From Corallococcus coralloides DSM 2259 (GTDB taxonomy: Bacteria > Myxococcota > Myxococcia > Myxococcales > Myxococcaceae), in assembly GCF_000255295.1 (NCBI RefSeq), contig NC_017030.1:8282328-8346327 (forward strand): 64,000 bases of DNA, read 5' to 3'. The notes below the pieces were generated by a model. The model ran no database searches and had not been told where the DNA came from. It saw nothing but the letters and a program-made list of their open reading frames with translations. Positions 1 through 9,707 of this stretch are shown here, in pieces. Numbering within the stretch: position 1 is the first letter of the stretch; each line of letters starts with the position of its first letter. The position numbers and the translations under genes were made by a program.

Positions 1-701
1 TCCAGCTCCATCCACGCGACCTCGCTCGCGTAGTAGTCGTTGGACAGGAACGCCGCCGCGCGCGTCTCCAGGAAGCGCTTCAGCGTGGGCTGCTGGGTGA
101 GCGCCGCCGCCTCACGCAAGAGCTGCGCGGCCATGCCCAGCTCGCCCTGGTACTCCACGCTGTAGGGCACGCTCACGAACTTGCCGTCCGGCCCCTTGCG
201 CAGCGTGGTGAAGAAGCCCGTGGCCGCGTGCTGCTGCGCCTCCGGCAGGCTCTTCACCCAGGCCTCCACCTCCGCCTTGGTGGCGCCGGCGGGATAGAAG
301 TTGCCCTCGTCCGGCTTGGGCGGCACGCCGGGGATGAACGGCTTCGCCTCGTCCAGGCGCGACCAGGGGCCCTTGTTGAGCAGGAACGCGTGCAGCCGCT
401 CCTTGCCCAGGGGCGTGGTGTCCTTCACCAGGTCCAGGAGCAGCGTCTGGTTCCCTGCCCACGCCTGCCCCAGGAAGAGCGGGTCCATGATGCGGGCGGC
501 CTGGAGGACCTTGGCCAGGGCGCGCTTCTCCGCGTCCGGCAGCTTGGACACGTCCACCTTGACGTCCACGGGGGCGAAGCGCGCCGTCATCCGCTTCAGC
601 GTCGGGGCGTCCGGCAGGCGGGCGGGGGCTTCCTGGGCGGGGGCGGCGCTCGACAGGAGCATCGCGCCGAGCAGGGGCAGCAGGGTTCTGGACTTGGGCA
701 T
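1..701 (-). CDS. Dipeptidyl-peptidase III-like (M49 family) peptidase, N-terminal part
   Basis: The frame reads from an ATG at 701 without a stop to the window edge, so only the first 233 codons are present. A short hydrophobic leader (residues 5-22, ending in Ala-x-Ala before a Gln) indicates export. The following text, with RIMDPLFLGQAW near residue 70 and a PKPDEGNFYP motif near residue 130, resembles the N-terminal half of bacterial M49-type zinc dipeptidyl peptidases. These remove dipeptides from peptide N-termini. The zinc motif HExxGH would lie beyond the window, so catalytic competence cannot be judged. The family call rests on recognised sequence flavour, not on a search. Confidence 0.6.
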   Translation of the reverse strand, partial: MPKSRTLLPLLGAMLLSSAAPAQEAPARLPDAPTLKRMTARFAPVDVKVDVSKLPDAEKRALAKVLQAARIMDPLFLGQAWAGNQTLLLDLVKDTTPLGKERLHAFLLNKGPWSRLDEAKPFIPGVPPKPDEGNFYPAGATKAEVEAWVKSLPEAQQHAATGFFTTLRKGPDGKFVSVPYSVEYQGELGMAAQLLREAAALTQQPTLKRFLETRAAAFLSNDYYASEVAWMEL

Positions 702-832
702 GCCCCCTTCCCTACCCCAACCCGCCCCCGCCTCCCAGCAACCGGTGTGGGAGGATTCCCTCTTCTCGACAAGCCGGCGGGCATGGTTATGGGAAGGGCA
801 TTGGCGCGTTCCGTCAGCGCCCGGAGGCCTTC

Positions 833-2785
833 ATGTCCGCAGAGACCCACCCCCAGCGGGAAACCCATTCATTCCAGGCGGAGATCCAGCAGCTGCTGAG
901 CCTGGTCATCAACTCGCTCTACAGCCATCAGGAGATCTTCCTGCGTGAGCTGGTGTCCAACGCGTCCGACGCGCTGGACAAGCTGCGCTTCCGCTCCATC
1001 ACGGAGCCGGAGCTGCTCAAGGACGAGCCCGCGCTGGAGCTGAGAATCGTCCCCGACGCCGACAAGGGCACCCTCACCATCGAGGACACCGGCATCGGCA
1101 TGACGCATGACGAACTGGTGAAGAACCTGGGCACCATCGCGCACTCCGGTTCGCGCGAGTTCCTCCAGGCGCTGGCGCAGAAGGGCAAGAACGACGTGCA
1201 GCTCATCGGCCAGTTCGGCGTGGGCTTCTACAGCGCGTACCTGGTGGCGGACCGCGTGGAGGTGGTGAGCCGCGCCGCGGGTGAGACGTCCGCGTGGAAG
1301 TGGGCGTCGGAGGCGCACGGCACGTTCACGGTGGAGCCGGCGGAGAAGGCCACGCGTGGCACCGCCATCACGCTGCACCTGAAGGCGGACCAGAAGGAGT
1401 TCCTGGACGAGTGGAAGCTGAAGCAGCTCATCACCCAGTACTCGGACTACGTGGGCCACCCCATCAAGCTCCAGGTGACCAAGCACGTGGGCAGCGGGGA
1501 CACGCAGGCCACGGAGCAGGCGCTGGAGGTGGTGAACAAGGCGAGCGCCCTCTGGCAGCGTCCGAAGAGCGAAATCACGGACGAGCAGTACCAGGAGTTC
1601 TACAAGCACCTGACGCACGACTACGACAAGCCGCTGGCGTGGACGCACTTCAAGGCGGACGGCACGCAGCAGTTCACGGGCCTGCTCTTCGTGCCCAGGC
1701 ACCCGCCGTTCGATTTGAACTCGCAGCAGCAGCGCGGCGTGCGGCTGTTCGTCAAGCGCGTGTTCATCATGGACCGCTGCGAGGACCTGATCCCGCAGTG
1801 GCTGCGCTTCGTGCGCGGCGTCATCGACTCGGACGACCTGCCGCTCAACGTGTCGCGTGAGATGTTGCAGGACTCGGCGGTGGTGCGCGCCATCCGCAAG
1901 CACGTGGTGAAGAAGTCGCTGGACCTCCTGGAGAAGCTGGCCAAGGACAAGCCGGACGACTACCGCGCGTTCTGGGAGTCCTTCGGCACGGTGGTGAAGG
2001 AAGGCCTGACGCTGGAGACGGAGTACCGCGAGAAGCTGGGCGCGCTGGTGCGCTACGAGTCCTCGCGTGAAGAGGGCCTCACGTCGCTGGCGGACTACGT
2101 GGGCCGCATGAAGGAGGGCCAGGAGGCCATCTATTACGTCTACGGCGAGAGCCGGAAGGCGGTGGCGGACAGCCCGCACCTGGAGGCGCTGAAGCAGCGC
2201 GGCTACGAGGTGCTCTTCATGACGGACCCGGTGGACGAGTGGGCCGCGCAGGGCCTGCGCGAGTTCCAGGGCAAGCCGCTGGTCTCCGCGCTGAACGCGG
2301 ACCTGAAGCTCCAGTCCACGGAGGAGGAGAAGAAGGCGAAGGAGCAGCAGTCGGAAGGGCTCAAGGGCCTGACGGACAAGATGAAGGACGTGCTGAAGGA
2401 GGACGTGCGCGAGGTGCGCGTGTCGGACCGCCTCACGGACTCGCCGGTGTGCCTGGTGGTGTCGGAGGGCGGCACGCCGGCCTACCTGGAGCGCCTGCTC
2501 AAGGAGCGCGGCAAGGGGATGCCGCGCATCAAGCGCATCCTGGAGGTCAATCCCAAGCACCCGGTCATCGAGCACCTGCGCGGGCTCCTCGCGAACGACC
2601 CGGCCGCGCCGCAGGTGGGCGAGTGGATTGAATTGCTCCACGACCAGGCGCTGCTCACGGAAGGAAGCCCGCTGAGCGACCCGAACCGCTTCGCCCGGCG
2701 CATGACGGCGCTGCTCACGCAGGTGGCCACCCAGGTGCCTCCGCCAGCAGCCCCCCCGGCGGCGACGCAGGCGCAGTCCACCTGA
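833..2785 (+). CDS. htpG: Molecular chaperone HtpG (Hsp90)
   Basis: This 650-residue protein is full length for bacterial Hsp90. The N-terminal GHKL ATPase domain shows the conserved [12 protein letters not shown] motif (about residues 40-51), DTGIGM (about 86-91) and [13 protein letters not shown] (about 125-137). The middle domain carries the NVSREMLQ motif near residue 340. The C-terminal dimerisation domain is followed by a short Pro/Ala-rich tail. It acts in the cytosol as an ATP-dependent dimeric folding chaperone. The ATG at 833 gives the standard start. It stands alone and converges with panE. No CIRCE element was seen upstream, so heat-shock control is not shown by the sequence. Confidence 0.97.
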
Positions 2786-2795
2786 GTCAGGGCCC

Positions 2796-2828
2796 GGCGG
2801 AGTTCACGACACGTTCGTGAGCTCCGCC
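2796..2828. terminator. Long hairpin at the convergent htpG/panE junction
   Basis: A 14-bp stem with one G-T wobble (2796-2809 against 2815-2828) encloses a 5-nt loop. It starts 11 nt after the htpG stop and runs into the last codons of panE. There is no U-tract on either side, so it could be a bidirectional or Rho-assisted terminator, or a 3'-end protecting hairpin. Confidence 0.5.
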
Positions 2829-3838
2829 TGCTTCAGGTCCGCGAGCAGCGCTTCCCCGGTCCATGGGCGGCGCTGCCCTCCTTCCGCCTCGCGGATGAGC
2901 TCCACGAGCCGTGCGTTCACCGGCGCGGAGACGCCGTGTTGGTGGGCCAACCGGACCACCTCGCCGTTGAGGTAGTCCACCTCTGTCTTTCGGCCCGCGT
3001 GCAGGTCGTCCCACATGGACGAGCGCGCCTTCGGGTCGATGGCCAGCATCTTCTTCGCCAGCACACCGAACACCGCGTCCGGCGAGCCCAGCAGCACGGG
3101 AATCAACCCCGGCGGCAGCGGCGTCAGCTTCGCGGGCTTCACCCCGGCACGCCCCAGCACCGCCAGCGCCTCGCCCTGCGCGAGCGCCAGGCACCGCCGC
3201 CACGCGCGCTGTGACAGCTCCTCCTTCAACGGCAGGTTCGCCAGCGCATTGAGCGCGTTGTTGAGGTTGAACAGCAGCTTCGCCCACTGGACCGCGACGA
3301 TGTCCGCGTGCTGTTTCAACCCCAGCCCCGCGCGGGTGAAGGCCTCCACGAACGGCGCGAGCACCGCGTGCCGCTCCACCTCCAGCGTGCCCTCCGACCC
3401 CGCGTGGAAATGGCCCTGCCCCTGCGCCGCGACGTTGAAGGGCACCATCCCCGTGAGCACCGTGTGGCCCGGCAGCAGACCGCGCAGCACCGCCGCGTTG
3501 TGCAGTCCGTTCTGGAAGCTGATGACAATGGCCCCGGGCTTGAGCCGCGGCGCGAGCGTCTGCCCCGCCTCCTCCGTCGCCGCGGACTTCACCGTGACGA
3601 GCACCAGGTCCGCCGTGGACAGCGCCTCCGGCCCCGTGTCGATGCGCACGTCCGCCGCGGGCACCTTCAGGTCCGCGCCCTGCCAGTCCGTCAGGTGCAG
3701 GCCATGCGCACGCACCTCCGCCACCACCCGCTCGCGGCCGATGAAGCGCACCGTCGCGCCCGTCGCGGCGAGCCGCCCGCCCACGTAACAGCCGATGCTG
3801 CCCGCGCCGAAGACGACCACCTCAGGAGTCGAAGCCAT
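2804..3838 (-). CDS. panE: 2-dehydropantoate 2-reductase
   Basis: The protein (344 residues from the ATG at 3838) has an N-terminal Rossmann motif, VFGAGSIGCYVGGRLA, and the ketopantoate reductase layout. SFQNGLHN lies about one third in, and AKLLFNLNNALNAL (with the Lys and Asn used in catalysis in this family) near the middle. The family reduces 2-dehydropantoate to pantoate with NADPH in pantothenate/CoA synthesis in the cytosol. A GTG at 3856 in the same frame is an alternative start adding six residues. It lies just downstream of the CAAX protease gene on the same strand, so co-transcription is likely. Paralogues acting on other 2-oxo acids exist, so the exact substrate is inferred. Confidence 0.82.
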   Translation of the reverse strand: MASTPEVVVFGAGSIGCYVGGRLAATGATVRFIGRERVVAEVRAHGLHLTDWQGADLKVPAADVRIDTGPEALSTADLVLVTVKSAATEEAGQTLAPRLKPGAIVISFQNGLHNAAVLRGLLPGHTVLTGMVPFNVAAQGQGHFHAGSEGTLEVERHAVLAPFVEAFTRAGLGLKQHADIVAVQWAKLLFNLNNALNALANLPLKEELSQRAWRRCLALAQGEALAVLGRAGVKPAKLTPLPPGLIPVLLGSPDAVFGVLAKKMLAIDPKARSSMWDDLHAGRKTEVDYLNGEVVRLAHQHGVSAPVNARLVELIREAEGGQRRPWTGEALLADLKQAELTNVS

Positions 3839-3862
3839 GGGCGCGCATTCTGACACGCGCGC

Positions 3863-4516
3863 TCACGTCGCGGGCCACACCACGACGATGAGCACGTCCC
3901 ACAGGGCATGGCTCACCCAGGCCGCGGCGGGCGTCCGGCGCCACTCGGCCAGCGCGCCCCAGGCGAGCGACGTGGGCAGCGCGGCCAGGGCCAGCAACGG
4001 CTCACCGAAGCCCAGCAGCACCACGCTCGACAGCACCGCCGACCCGGCGACCGCGCCCCACCGGCCCAGCCGGGGACGCAGCGCGCCCTGCACCCACCCG
4101 CGCCAGAACAACTCCTCCGCCGGAACGAGCAGCAGCACCAGGGCCAGCGCCGTCCCCAGCGACCCCGTGCCGAACGTCGAATAGACGGATTGCAGCGGCT
4201 CGCAGAGCGCGTCGGTGAAGCCGCCGCAGAACGCCCACAGGAAGGCCCTCGCGCCCGCGTACAGCACCACCGCCTGGGCGACACCCCACGCGGCATCCAG
4301 CAGCGACAGGGAGGGAGGCGGCCTCCGCCAGGGGCCCATCGCCCGCCACGTCACGGCGAGCCAGACGGCGCAGAAGACGGAAGCGACAGCGAAGAAGCGC
4401 GGCGGATGCACGTGCACCAGCGCCGTCCAGGCCAGCACGCCGCCAGCGGCCGCGACCCGCCACACAGGCAGGGCCGCGTCACCAGCTGACGGCGTTCCAA
4501 CGGGAGAAGCAGTCAT
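3863..4516 (-). CDS. CPBP-family (CAAX-type) intramembrane glutamic protease
   Basis: About 217 residues with at least five hydrophobic segments and the ABI/CPBP motif AEELFWRGW (Glu-Glu-x-x-x-Arg) near residue 130. A later conserved His lies in SHALWD near the C terminus, and FGEPLLAL lies between them. These Glu and His residues are the expected catalytic set of type II CAAX prenyl proteases and bacteriocin-processing homologues. The start at ATG 4516 is preferred over an upstream one at 4570, because the extra 18 residues are Arg/Pro-rich and outside the domain. The substrate cannot be predicted; genes of this family often occur alone. It precedes panE closely on the same strand. Confidence 0.8.
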   Translation of the reverse strand: MTASPVGTPSAGDAALPVWRVAAAGGVLAWTALVHVHPPRFFAVASVFCAVWLAVTWRAMGPWRRPPPSLSLLDAAWGVAQAVVLYAGARAFLWAFCGGFTDALCEPLQSVYSTFGTGSLGTALALVLLLVPAEELFWRGWVQGALRPRLGRWGAVAGSAVLSSVVLLGFGEPLLALAALPTSLAWGALAEWRRTPAAAWVSHALWDVLIVVVWPAT

Positions 4517-4603
4517 CGCGCGCGGCAGCGTACCCCGGCGCGATGGAGGCCGGCGGGCACGTTCACGCATGCACCGCCGGCGGCGAAACGGACCTTCACG
4601 ACA

Positions 4604-7072
4604 CTACGGGAGGCACGCGCCGCTGCCCGCGCCGTCGCTCACGCACCGGTAGCCCGTGCGGCACGACCCCTGGGTGTTGCCGCTCGACGGCGTGCAGGTC
4701 ACGAAGCAGTAGGCGGTGACGCCCCGGTCGTTGCTGTAGCACTCCGAACCCGACGGGCAGCTGTCCGTCACGCAGCTCTGGGTGCAGTAGCCGCCCGGGA
4801 AGCTGGCGCCGGTGAGGCACTGGCCGCCCGTGCCGCACGCGCCATTGGTGGTGCAGGCCCCACCGATGGTCGTCGTGGGCGTGTGGTCGTCGTCCGACTG
4901 GTAGGGCACCAGGGTGAAGCTGATGCCGCTGGTCGTCTTGCCCCGGGTGACCGTCACGGTCTCCACCTGGGTGGTGTCACGCCAGAAGCCCACGCGGTCG
5001 CCGTCGTCGAAGTAGTCCCCTTCGCCGGTGTCGTCGATGGACGCCAGCACCAGGTAGTCGCGCGGGGTCATCTTCAGGCTGTAGTTGTACCCACCGGACG
5101 CGGGCACAAGGGCGATGCCGTCGTCGTCGACCTGCACCTCGCCCGCCGCGTCCAGGTACGCGAACCCGATGATGGCGTCCTTCGTCTCCGTGGCGCCCAC
5201 GCGGAACTTCACCAGCACCTGCGCCGTGCCCGCGCCCGACGCGCCGGTCAGGTCGATCTGCGCCACGTAGCTGCCCGGCGCCAGCGAGCCCGGGGTGACG
5301 CTCACGTTCAGCGCCGTGGACTTGTACGCGGGGACCGACAGCGAGGTGCTGGAGACGGACACCGCGGAGGCGTTGGTACCGGAGACGGCCACGCTCACCT
5401 GCAGCGTGCCGCCGCCGTTGTTGCGCACCGTCAGCGCCTGCGACGACGCGCCGGTGAAGGACAGCTGCGTGGTGGTGATGGCGAGCTTCGGGGGCAGCGA
5501 CGGGTCCCCGCCGCCCTTGGCGCGCAGCACGGCGGCGTACGCGTCCACCAGGCCCGCGCCGCAGCCCTCGGAGCACTGGCTCGTCGTGTCCGCGGTCTCC
5601 TTCAGGATGGCCTCCACGTCCGCCGTCGTGAGCGTGGGGTCCTGCGCCAGCATCAGCGCCACGATGCCCGCCACGTGCGGGGTGGCCATGCTGGTGCCCT
5701 GGTACCACTCATAGGAAGGCTGGTTGCTGCTGTTGGGCAGCGTGGACAGCACGCCGTCCGGGTAGCTGTCGCCGTTGCGGTCCTCGCTCGTCTGGCCACC
5801 GGCGGCCATCACGTCCACCTGCGTGCCGAAGTTGGAGTAGCTGGCCCGCTTGCCGTTGAAGCGCGTCGCCCCCACGCAGATGACGTTCTGCTGGTTGCAC
5901 GGGAAGCTGCTGGAGGTGTTGACGTTCTCGTTGCCCGCGGCCACCACGATGATGGACCCGCGCGCGTTGGCCGCGTTGATGGCGGTCTGCATCTCCGTCG
6001 ACGCGGAACCGTCGCCGCCCAGGCTCATGTTGATGACCCGCGCGGGCGTGGTGTTCGCCCGTACGCCGGGGACGCTGCCGCCGCTGGACCAGGTGATGCC
6101 CGCGATGATGTCCGCCAGCGAGCCGCCCTGCGTGCCCAGCACGCGCACCGGCAGGATGTTCCGGCCGGACCAGGTGACACCCGCCACACCCACGCCATTG
6201 TTGGACGACGCGCCAATGGTGCCCGCCACGTGCGTGCCGTGGAACGACGAGCCGCCGTTGGGCAGGTCCTTGCCGTTGTCCGTCGGGTCCGTGTCCACGC
6301 CATCGCCGTCGCCCGCGTTGGCCAGGCTGGAGATGAGGTCCACGCCCGGCAGCACGCGCGTGTTCAGGTCCGGATGCGACGTGATGCCGGTGTCCACCAC
6401 CGCCACGACGATGGACTCGCTGCCCGTGCCCAGGTCCCAGGCCGCCGGCAGGTTCATGTTCTTGTAGTGCCACTGCCGCGAATAGAGCGGATCATTCGGC
6501 ACGGCCAGCGCCCGCACCCGCATGTTGCTCTCCGCGTTCTTCACGCCCTGCACGGCCAGCACCTGGGAGAGCACGCGCACGTGCTCCGCCTGGGTGAGCG
6601 CGCGCACGGTGGGCGCGCCGCCGGACATCGCCTGCGGCTGGCTCACCTCGTAGCGCAGCAGGTGCTGCGTATCGCTCAGGAAGGCCTGGTGCACGACGTG
6701 GTAGCCCGCGACGCGCGCCTGCGCGACGGCCTCCTCCGCGGACAGGCCCGGCGTGTCGAAGCGGATGATGATCTCTCCTGGCAGCAGCGACGCCTCGTGC
6801 GTCAGCGGCTTGGACGGGATGCCCGTGCGCCACACGCCCCGCGCCGCCAGGGCCTTGGAGACCTTCTGGGACAGGTTCTTCGCACCCGGCAGGGAGAAGA
6901 ACGCATCCAGCGACGACCCGTCGTTCGCGGCGGCGGAGCCGGCCTGGAACGGCTGCAGGGCTCCCGAGATGGTCCCCTTCAGCGTATCGGTGGTGTCGTC
7001 ATCATCGTCTTTGTTGTCGCCGGGACAGGCCGCGAGACCGAGCAATCCCAGGAGGGCGAGGCGGCGGAGCAT
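4604..7072 (-). CDS. Secreted subtilisin-family (S8) serine protease lipoprotein with Cys-rich tail
   Basis: An 822-residue precursor. The signal peptide ends in a lipobox (LLGLAAC, Cys near residue 18) followed by an Asp-rich linker. A propeptide of about 180 residues leads into an S8 domain with the catalytic triad: Asp in VVDTGITSHPDL (about 225), His in HGTHVAGTIG (about 280) and Ser in GTSMATPHVAG (about 460). A beta-sandwich (Ig/BACON-like) domain follows at about 515-620. The last 90 or so residues contain 12 cysteines, probably disulphide-bonded. Such enzymes are surface or secreted proteases, which fits predatory or proteolytic myxobacteria. It is apparently monocistronic or leads into the CAAX protease gene 87 bp downstream. 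Confidence 0.93.
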   Translation of the reverse strand: MLRRLALLGLLGLAACPGDNKDDDDDTTDTLKGTISGALQPFQAGSAAANDGSSLDAFFSLPGAKNLSQKVSKALAARGVWRTGIPSKPLTHEASLLPGEIIIRFDTPGLSAEEAVAQARVAGYHVVHQAFLSDTQHLLRYEVSQPQAMSGGAPTVRALTQAEHVRVLSQVLAVQGVKNAESNMRVRALAVPNDPLYSRQWHYKNMNLPAAWDLGTGSESIVVAVVDTGITSHPDLNTRVLPGVDLISSLANAGDGDGVDTDPTDNGKDLPNGGSSFHGTHVAGTIGASSNNGVGVAGVTWSGRNILPVRVLGTQGGSLADIIAGITWSSGGSVPGVRANTTPARVINMSLGGDGSASTEMQTAINAANARGSIIVVAAGNENVNTSSSFPCNQQNVICVGATRFNGKRASYSNFGTQVDVMAAGGQTSEDRNGDSYPDGVLSTLPNSSNQPSYEWYQGTSMATPHVAGIVALMLAQDPTLTTADVEAILKETADTTSQCSEGCGAGLVDAYAAVLRAKGGGDPSLPPKLAITTTQLSFTGASSQALTVRNNGGGTLQVSVAVSGTNASAVSVSSTSLSVPAYKSTALNVSVTPGSLAPGSYVAQIDLTGASGAGTAQVLVKFRVGATETKDAIIGFAYLDAAGEVQVDDDGIALVPASGGYNYSLKMTPRDYLVLASIDDTGEGDYFDDGDRVGFWRDTTQVETVTVTRGKTTSGISFTLVPYQSDDDHTPTTTIGGACTTNGACGTGGQCLTGASFPGGYCTQSCVTDSCPSGSECYSNDRGVTAYCFVTCTPSSGNTQGSCRTGYRCVSDGAGSGACLP

Positions 7073-7242
7073 GAACGGATTCCTTGGAAGAACGAGTGAG
7101 AGCGTCCGACCCTAGGTCCGCTGCGGGCAACGCGTCCAGCCGGCAGGAGCCCGACTGGCCGGCCACCCTCCCTCCGCGATTTCGCCCTCACGCAAGGTGT
7201 TGTCTGGAAGGCAACGCGCTGCTTCGCGGGCAACAGGGAGGA

Positions 7243-8493
7243 CTATCTCCCCAGGTCCTGCAACACCGCCTCCGCCGCGCGGCGCCCCGACGCGAGCGCT
7301 CCGTCGATGGATGCGTTCTCGCGGTGGTCTCCGCACACGTAGAGCCCCGCGGCCAGCCGCACGGGCCGGTGCGGTTCCACCAACGCGGACGGAGGCTGCG
7401 CGGGCAGGGCGTCCGGAATGACATACGTGCGCAGGTGCCGCCACGCGGACACCGCCGCGCCGAACCACTCCGTGAGCTGCGCGCGCACGCGCGCCTCCAG
7501 TGAGTCCGCGCCGCCCGGGTCGTCCACCACCGACACGGACACCAGCGCCTGACCCTGGGGTGCGTACGCGGCGGACACCTCGCTCATCACCGCCACGTTG
7601 TTCACAGGTCCGCGCCCCTCTCCGTCGAGCACGAGCCACGGCCCCTCCACCGGCGGCTCCGGCGCGGCGAAGTACAGGCACGTCACGCGGTTCATCCGGG
7701 GCGCGGGCATGCCCACGAGCAGCGACGCCGCATTGCCTGGATCCGTCGCCACCACCACTGCGTCGGCGTGCAGCAGCTCCCTGCCCGGCAGGCGCACGCG
7801 GTGACCCCATACCTCCTCCACGCTCACGCGCATCCGCAGCGCGCCCGACGGCAGCTTCGCCGCCAGCTGTTCGGGGATGGCGCCCATCCCCTGCGCGGGC
7901 ACGGCCGCATAGCCCGTCGCGAACATCCGGAACACGAACTCCAGCATCCGGCTGGACGTCGTCAGCCCCCGCTCCAGGAAGATGCCGCCCAGGAAGGGCG
8001 TGAAGAACGCTTCGAGCATCTCCTCGGAGAAGCCCAGGTCGAGCAGGAAGCGCCGCGACTCCTGCTGGGGCCGCTGCCACAAGTCCCCCAGCTCACCGGA
8101 CGTGGCGTGCTGCCGCAGCTCCAACACGCGCAGCTTGTCCGCCAGGCCTCCCGGTGCATCGAACAGATGCGACACCGCCGTGACGGGATGCCGCAGCGGG
8201 TCCGTCAGCGTGTGCAGCCGCCCACCCCGCCATACCTTCGCGCCGGGGATGAAGCGTTGGAGCGACAGGGCCTTCAGGTCCAGCACCCGCCGTCCTTCCG
8301 GGTAGGCGGTGAGGTACACCTGGAAGCCCCGGTCCAGCAGGAACCCTTCGTGCGAGTCGGTGCGCACTCTGCCGCCCGGTGCGTCCCCTGCTTCCAGCAC
8401 GTGCGCGTCCACGCGCGACTCGAGCAGCGCCGTCGCGCACGCCAGGCCCGCGAGCCCCCCACCCACCACGATGACCCCGGGCCGCTTCGCCAT
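7243..8493 (-). CDS. FAD/NAD(P)-binding oxidoreductase (amine oxidase / desaturase-like)
   Basis: The 416-residue protein begins with an FAD-binding Rossmann motif, VVGGGLAGLACATALLE. The second conserved FAD stretch, GDAPGGRVRTD, and a DRGFQVYLTAYPE segment follow. The C terminus has the FAD-closing motif LYVCGDHRENASIDGAL. This matches the flavin amine oxidase / phytoene desaturase-like superfamily. The substrate is unknown. The gene is divergent from aroF with a 185-bp shared upstream region. It is unlikely to be part of the trp pathway. Confidence 0.82.
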   Translation of the reverse strand: MAKRPGVIVVGGGLAGLACATALLESRVDAHVLEAGDAPGGRVRTDSHEGFLLDRGFQVYLTAYPEGRRVLDLKALSLQRFIPGAKVWRGGRLHTLTDPLRHPVTAVSHLFDAPGGLADKLRVLELRQHATSGELGDLWQRPQQESRRFLLDLGFSEEMLEAFFTPFLGGIFLERGLTTSSRMLEFVFRMFATGYAAVPAQGMGAIPEQLAAKLPSGALRMRVSVEEVWGHRVRLPGRELLHADAVVVATDPGNAASLLVGMPAPRMNRVTCLYFAAPEPPVEGPWLVLDGEGRGPVNNVAVMSEVSAAYAPQGQALVSVSVVDDPGGADSLEARVRAQLTEWFGAAVSAWRHLRTYVIPDALPAQPPSALVEPHRPVRLAAGLYVCGDHRENASIDGALASGRRAAEAVLQDLGR

Positions 8494-8587
8494 GGTCCGC
8501 CTCCCGTCCGAGCGTGCGGACCCTGGCTTGATAACGCCAAGACGTGCAAGCGAGACTCTGGTTCGGTTGCGGGCATCCGACAGTTAC

Positions 8588-8647
8588 GGCAAAGGTTGCC
8601 GTGTGCACGGTGCTCCAGGCACACCCACGCAGGCATCCGCCTGCGTG
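8588..8647 (+). promoter_or_regulatory. Folded leader of the aroF-trp operon (three adjacent hairpins)
   Basis: Three perfect inverted repeats lie in the 185-bp leader. The first is a 5-bp stem with 3-nt loop at 8588-8600. The second is a 6-bp stem at 8601-8606/8619-8624. The third is a 9-bp GC-rich stem with a 4-nt loop at 8626-8647, followed by a weak T stretch (CCCTTTGG). The last ends about 30 nt before the aroF ATG. An attenuator or other RNA-level control of aromatic amino-acid synthesis is plausible, but the T-tract is poor for a classical terminator. Confidence 0.45.
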
Positions 8648-8678
8648 CCCTTTGGAGAGAAAGAGCAGGCGTTCCCCC

Positions 8679-9704
<1,026 letters not shown>

Positions 9705-9707
9705 GCC

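Noticed and set aside
1228..1434. Short minus-strand frames inside htpG
   Set aside because: They mirror a well-conserved coding gene.
4883..7099. 738-residue plus-strand frame opposite the subtilisin gene
   Set aside because: It shadows the S8 protease; the sequence is His/Arg/Val-rich low complexity with no domain.
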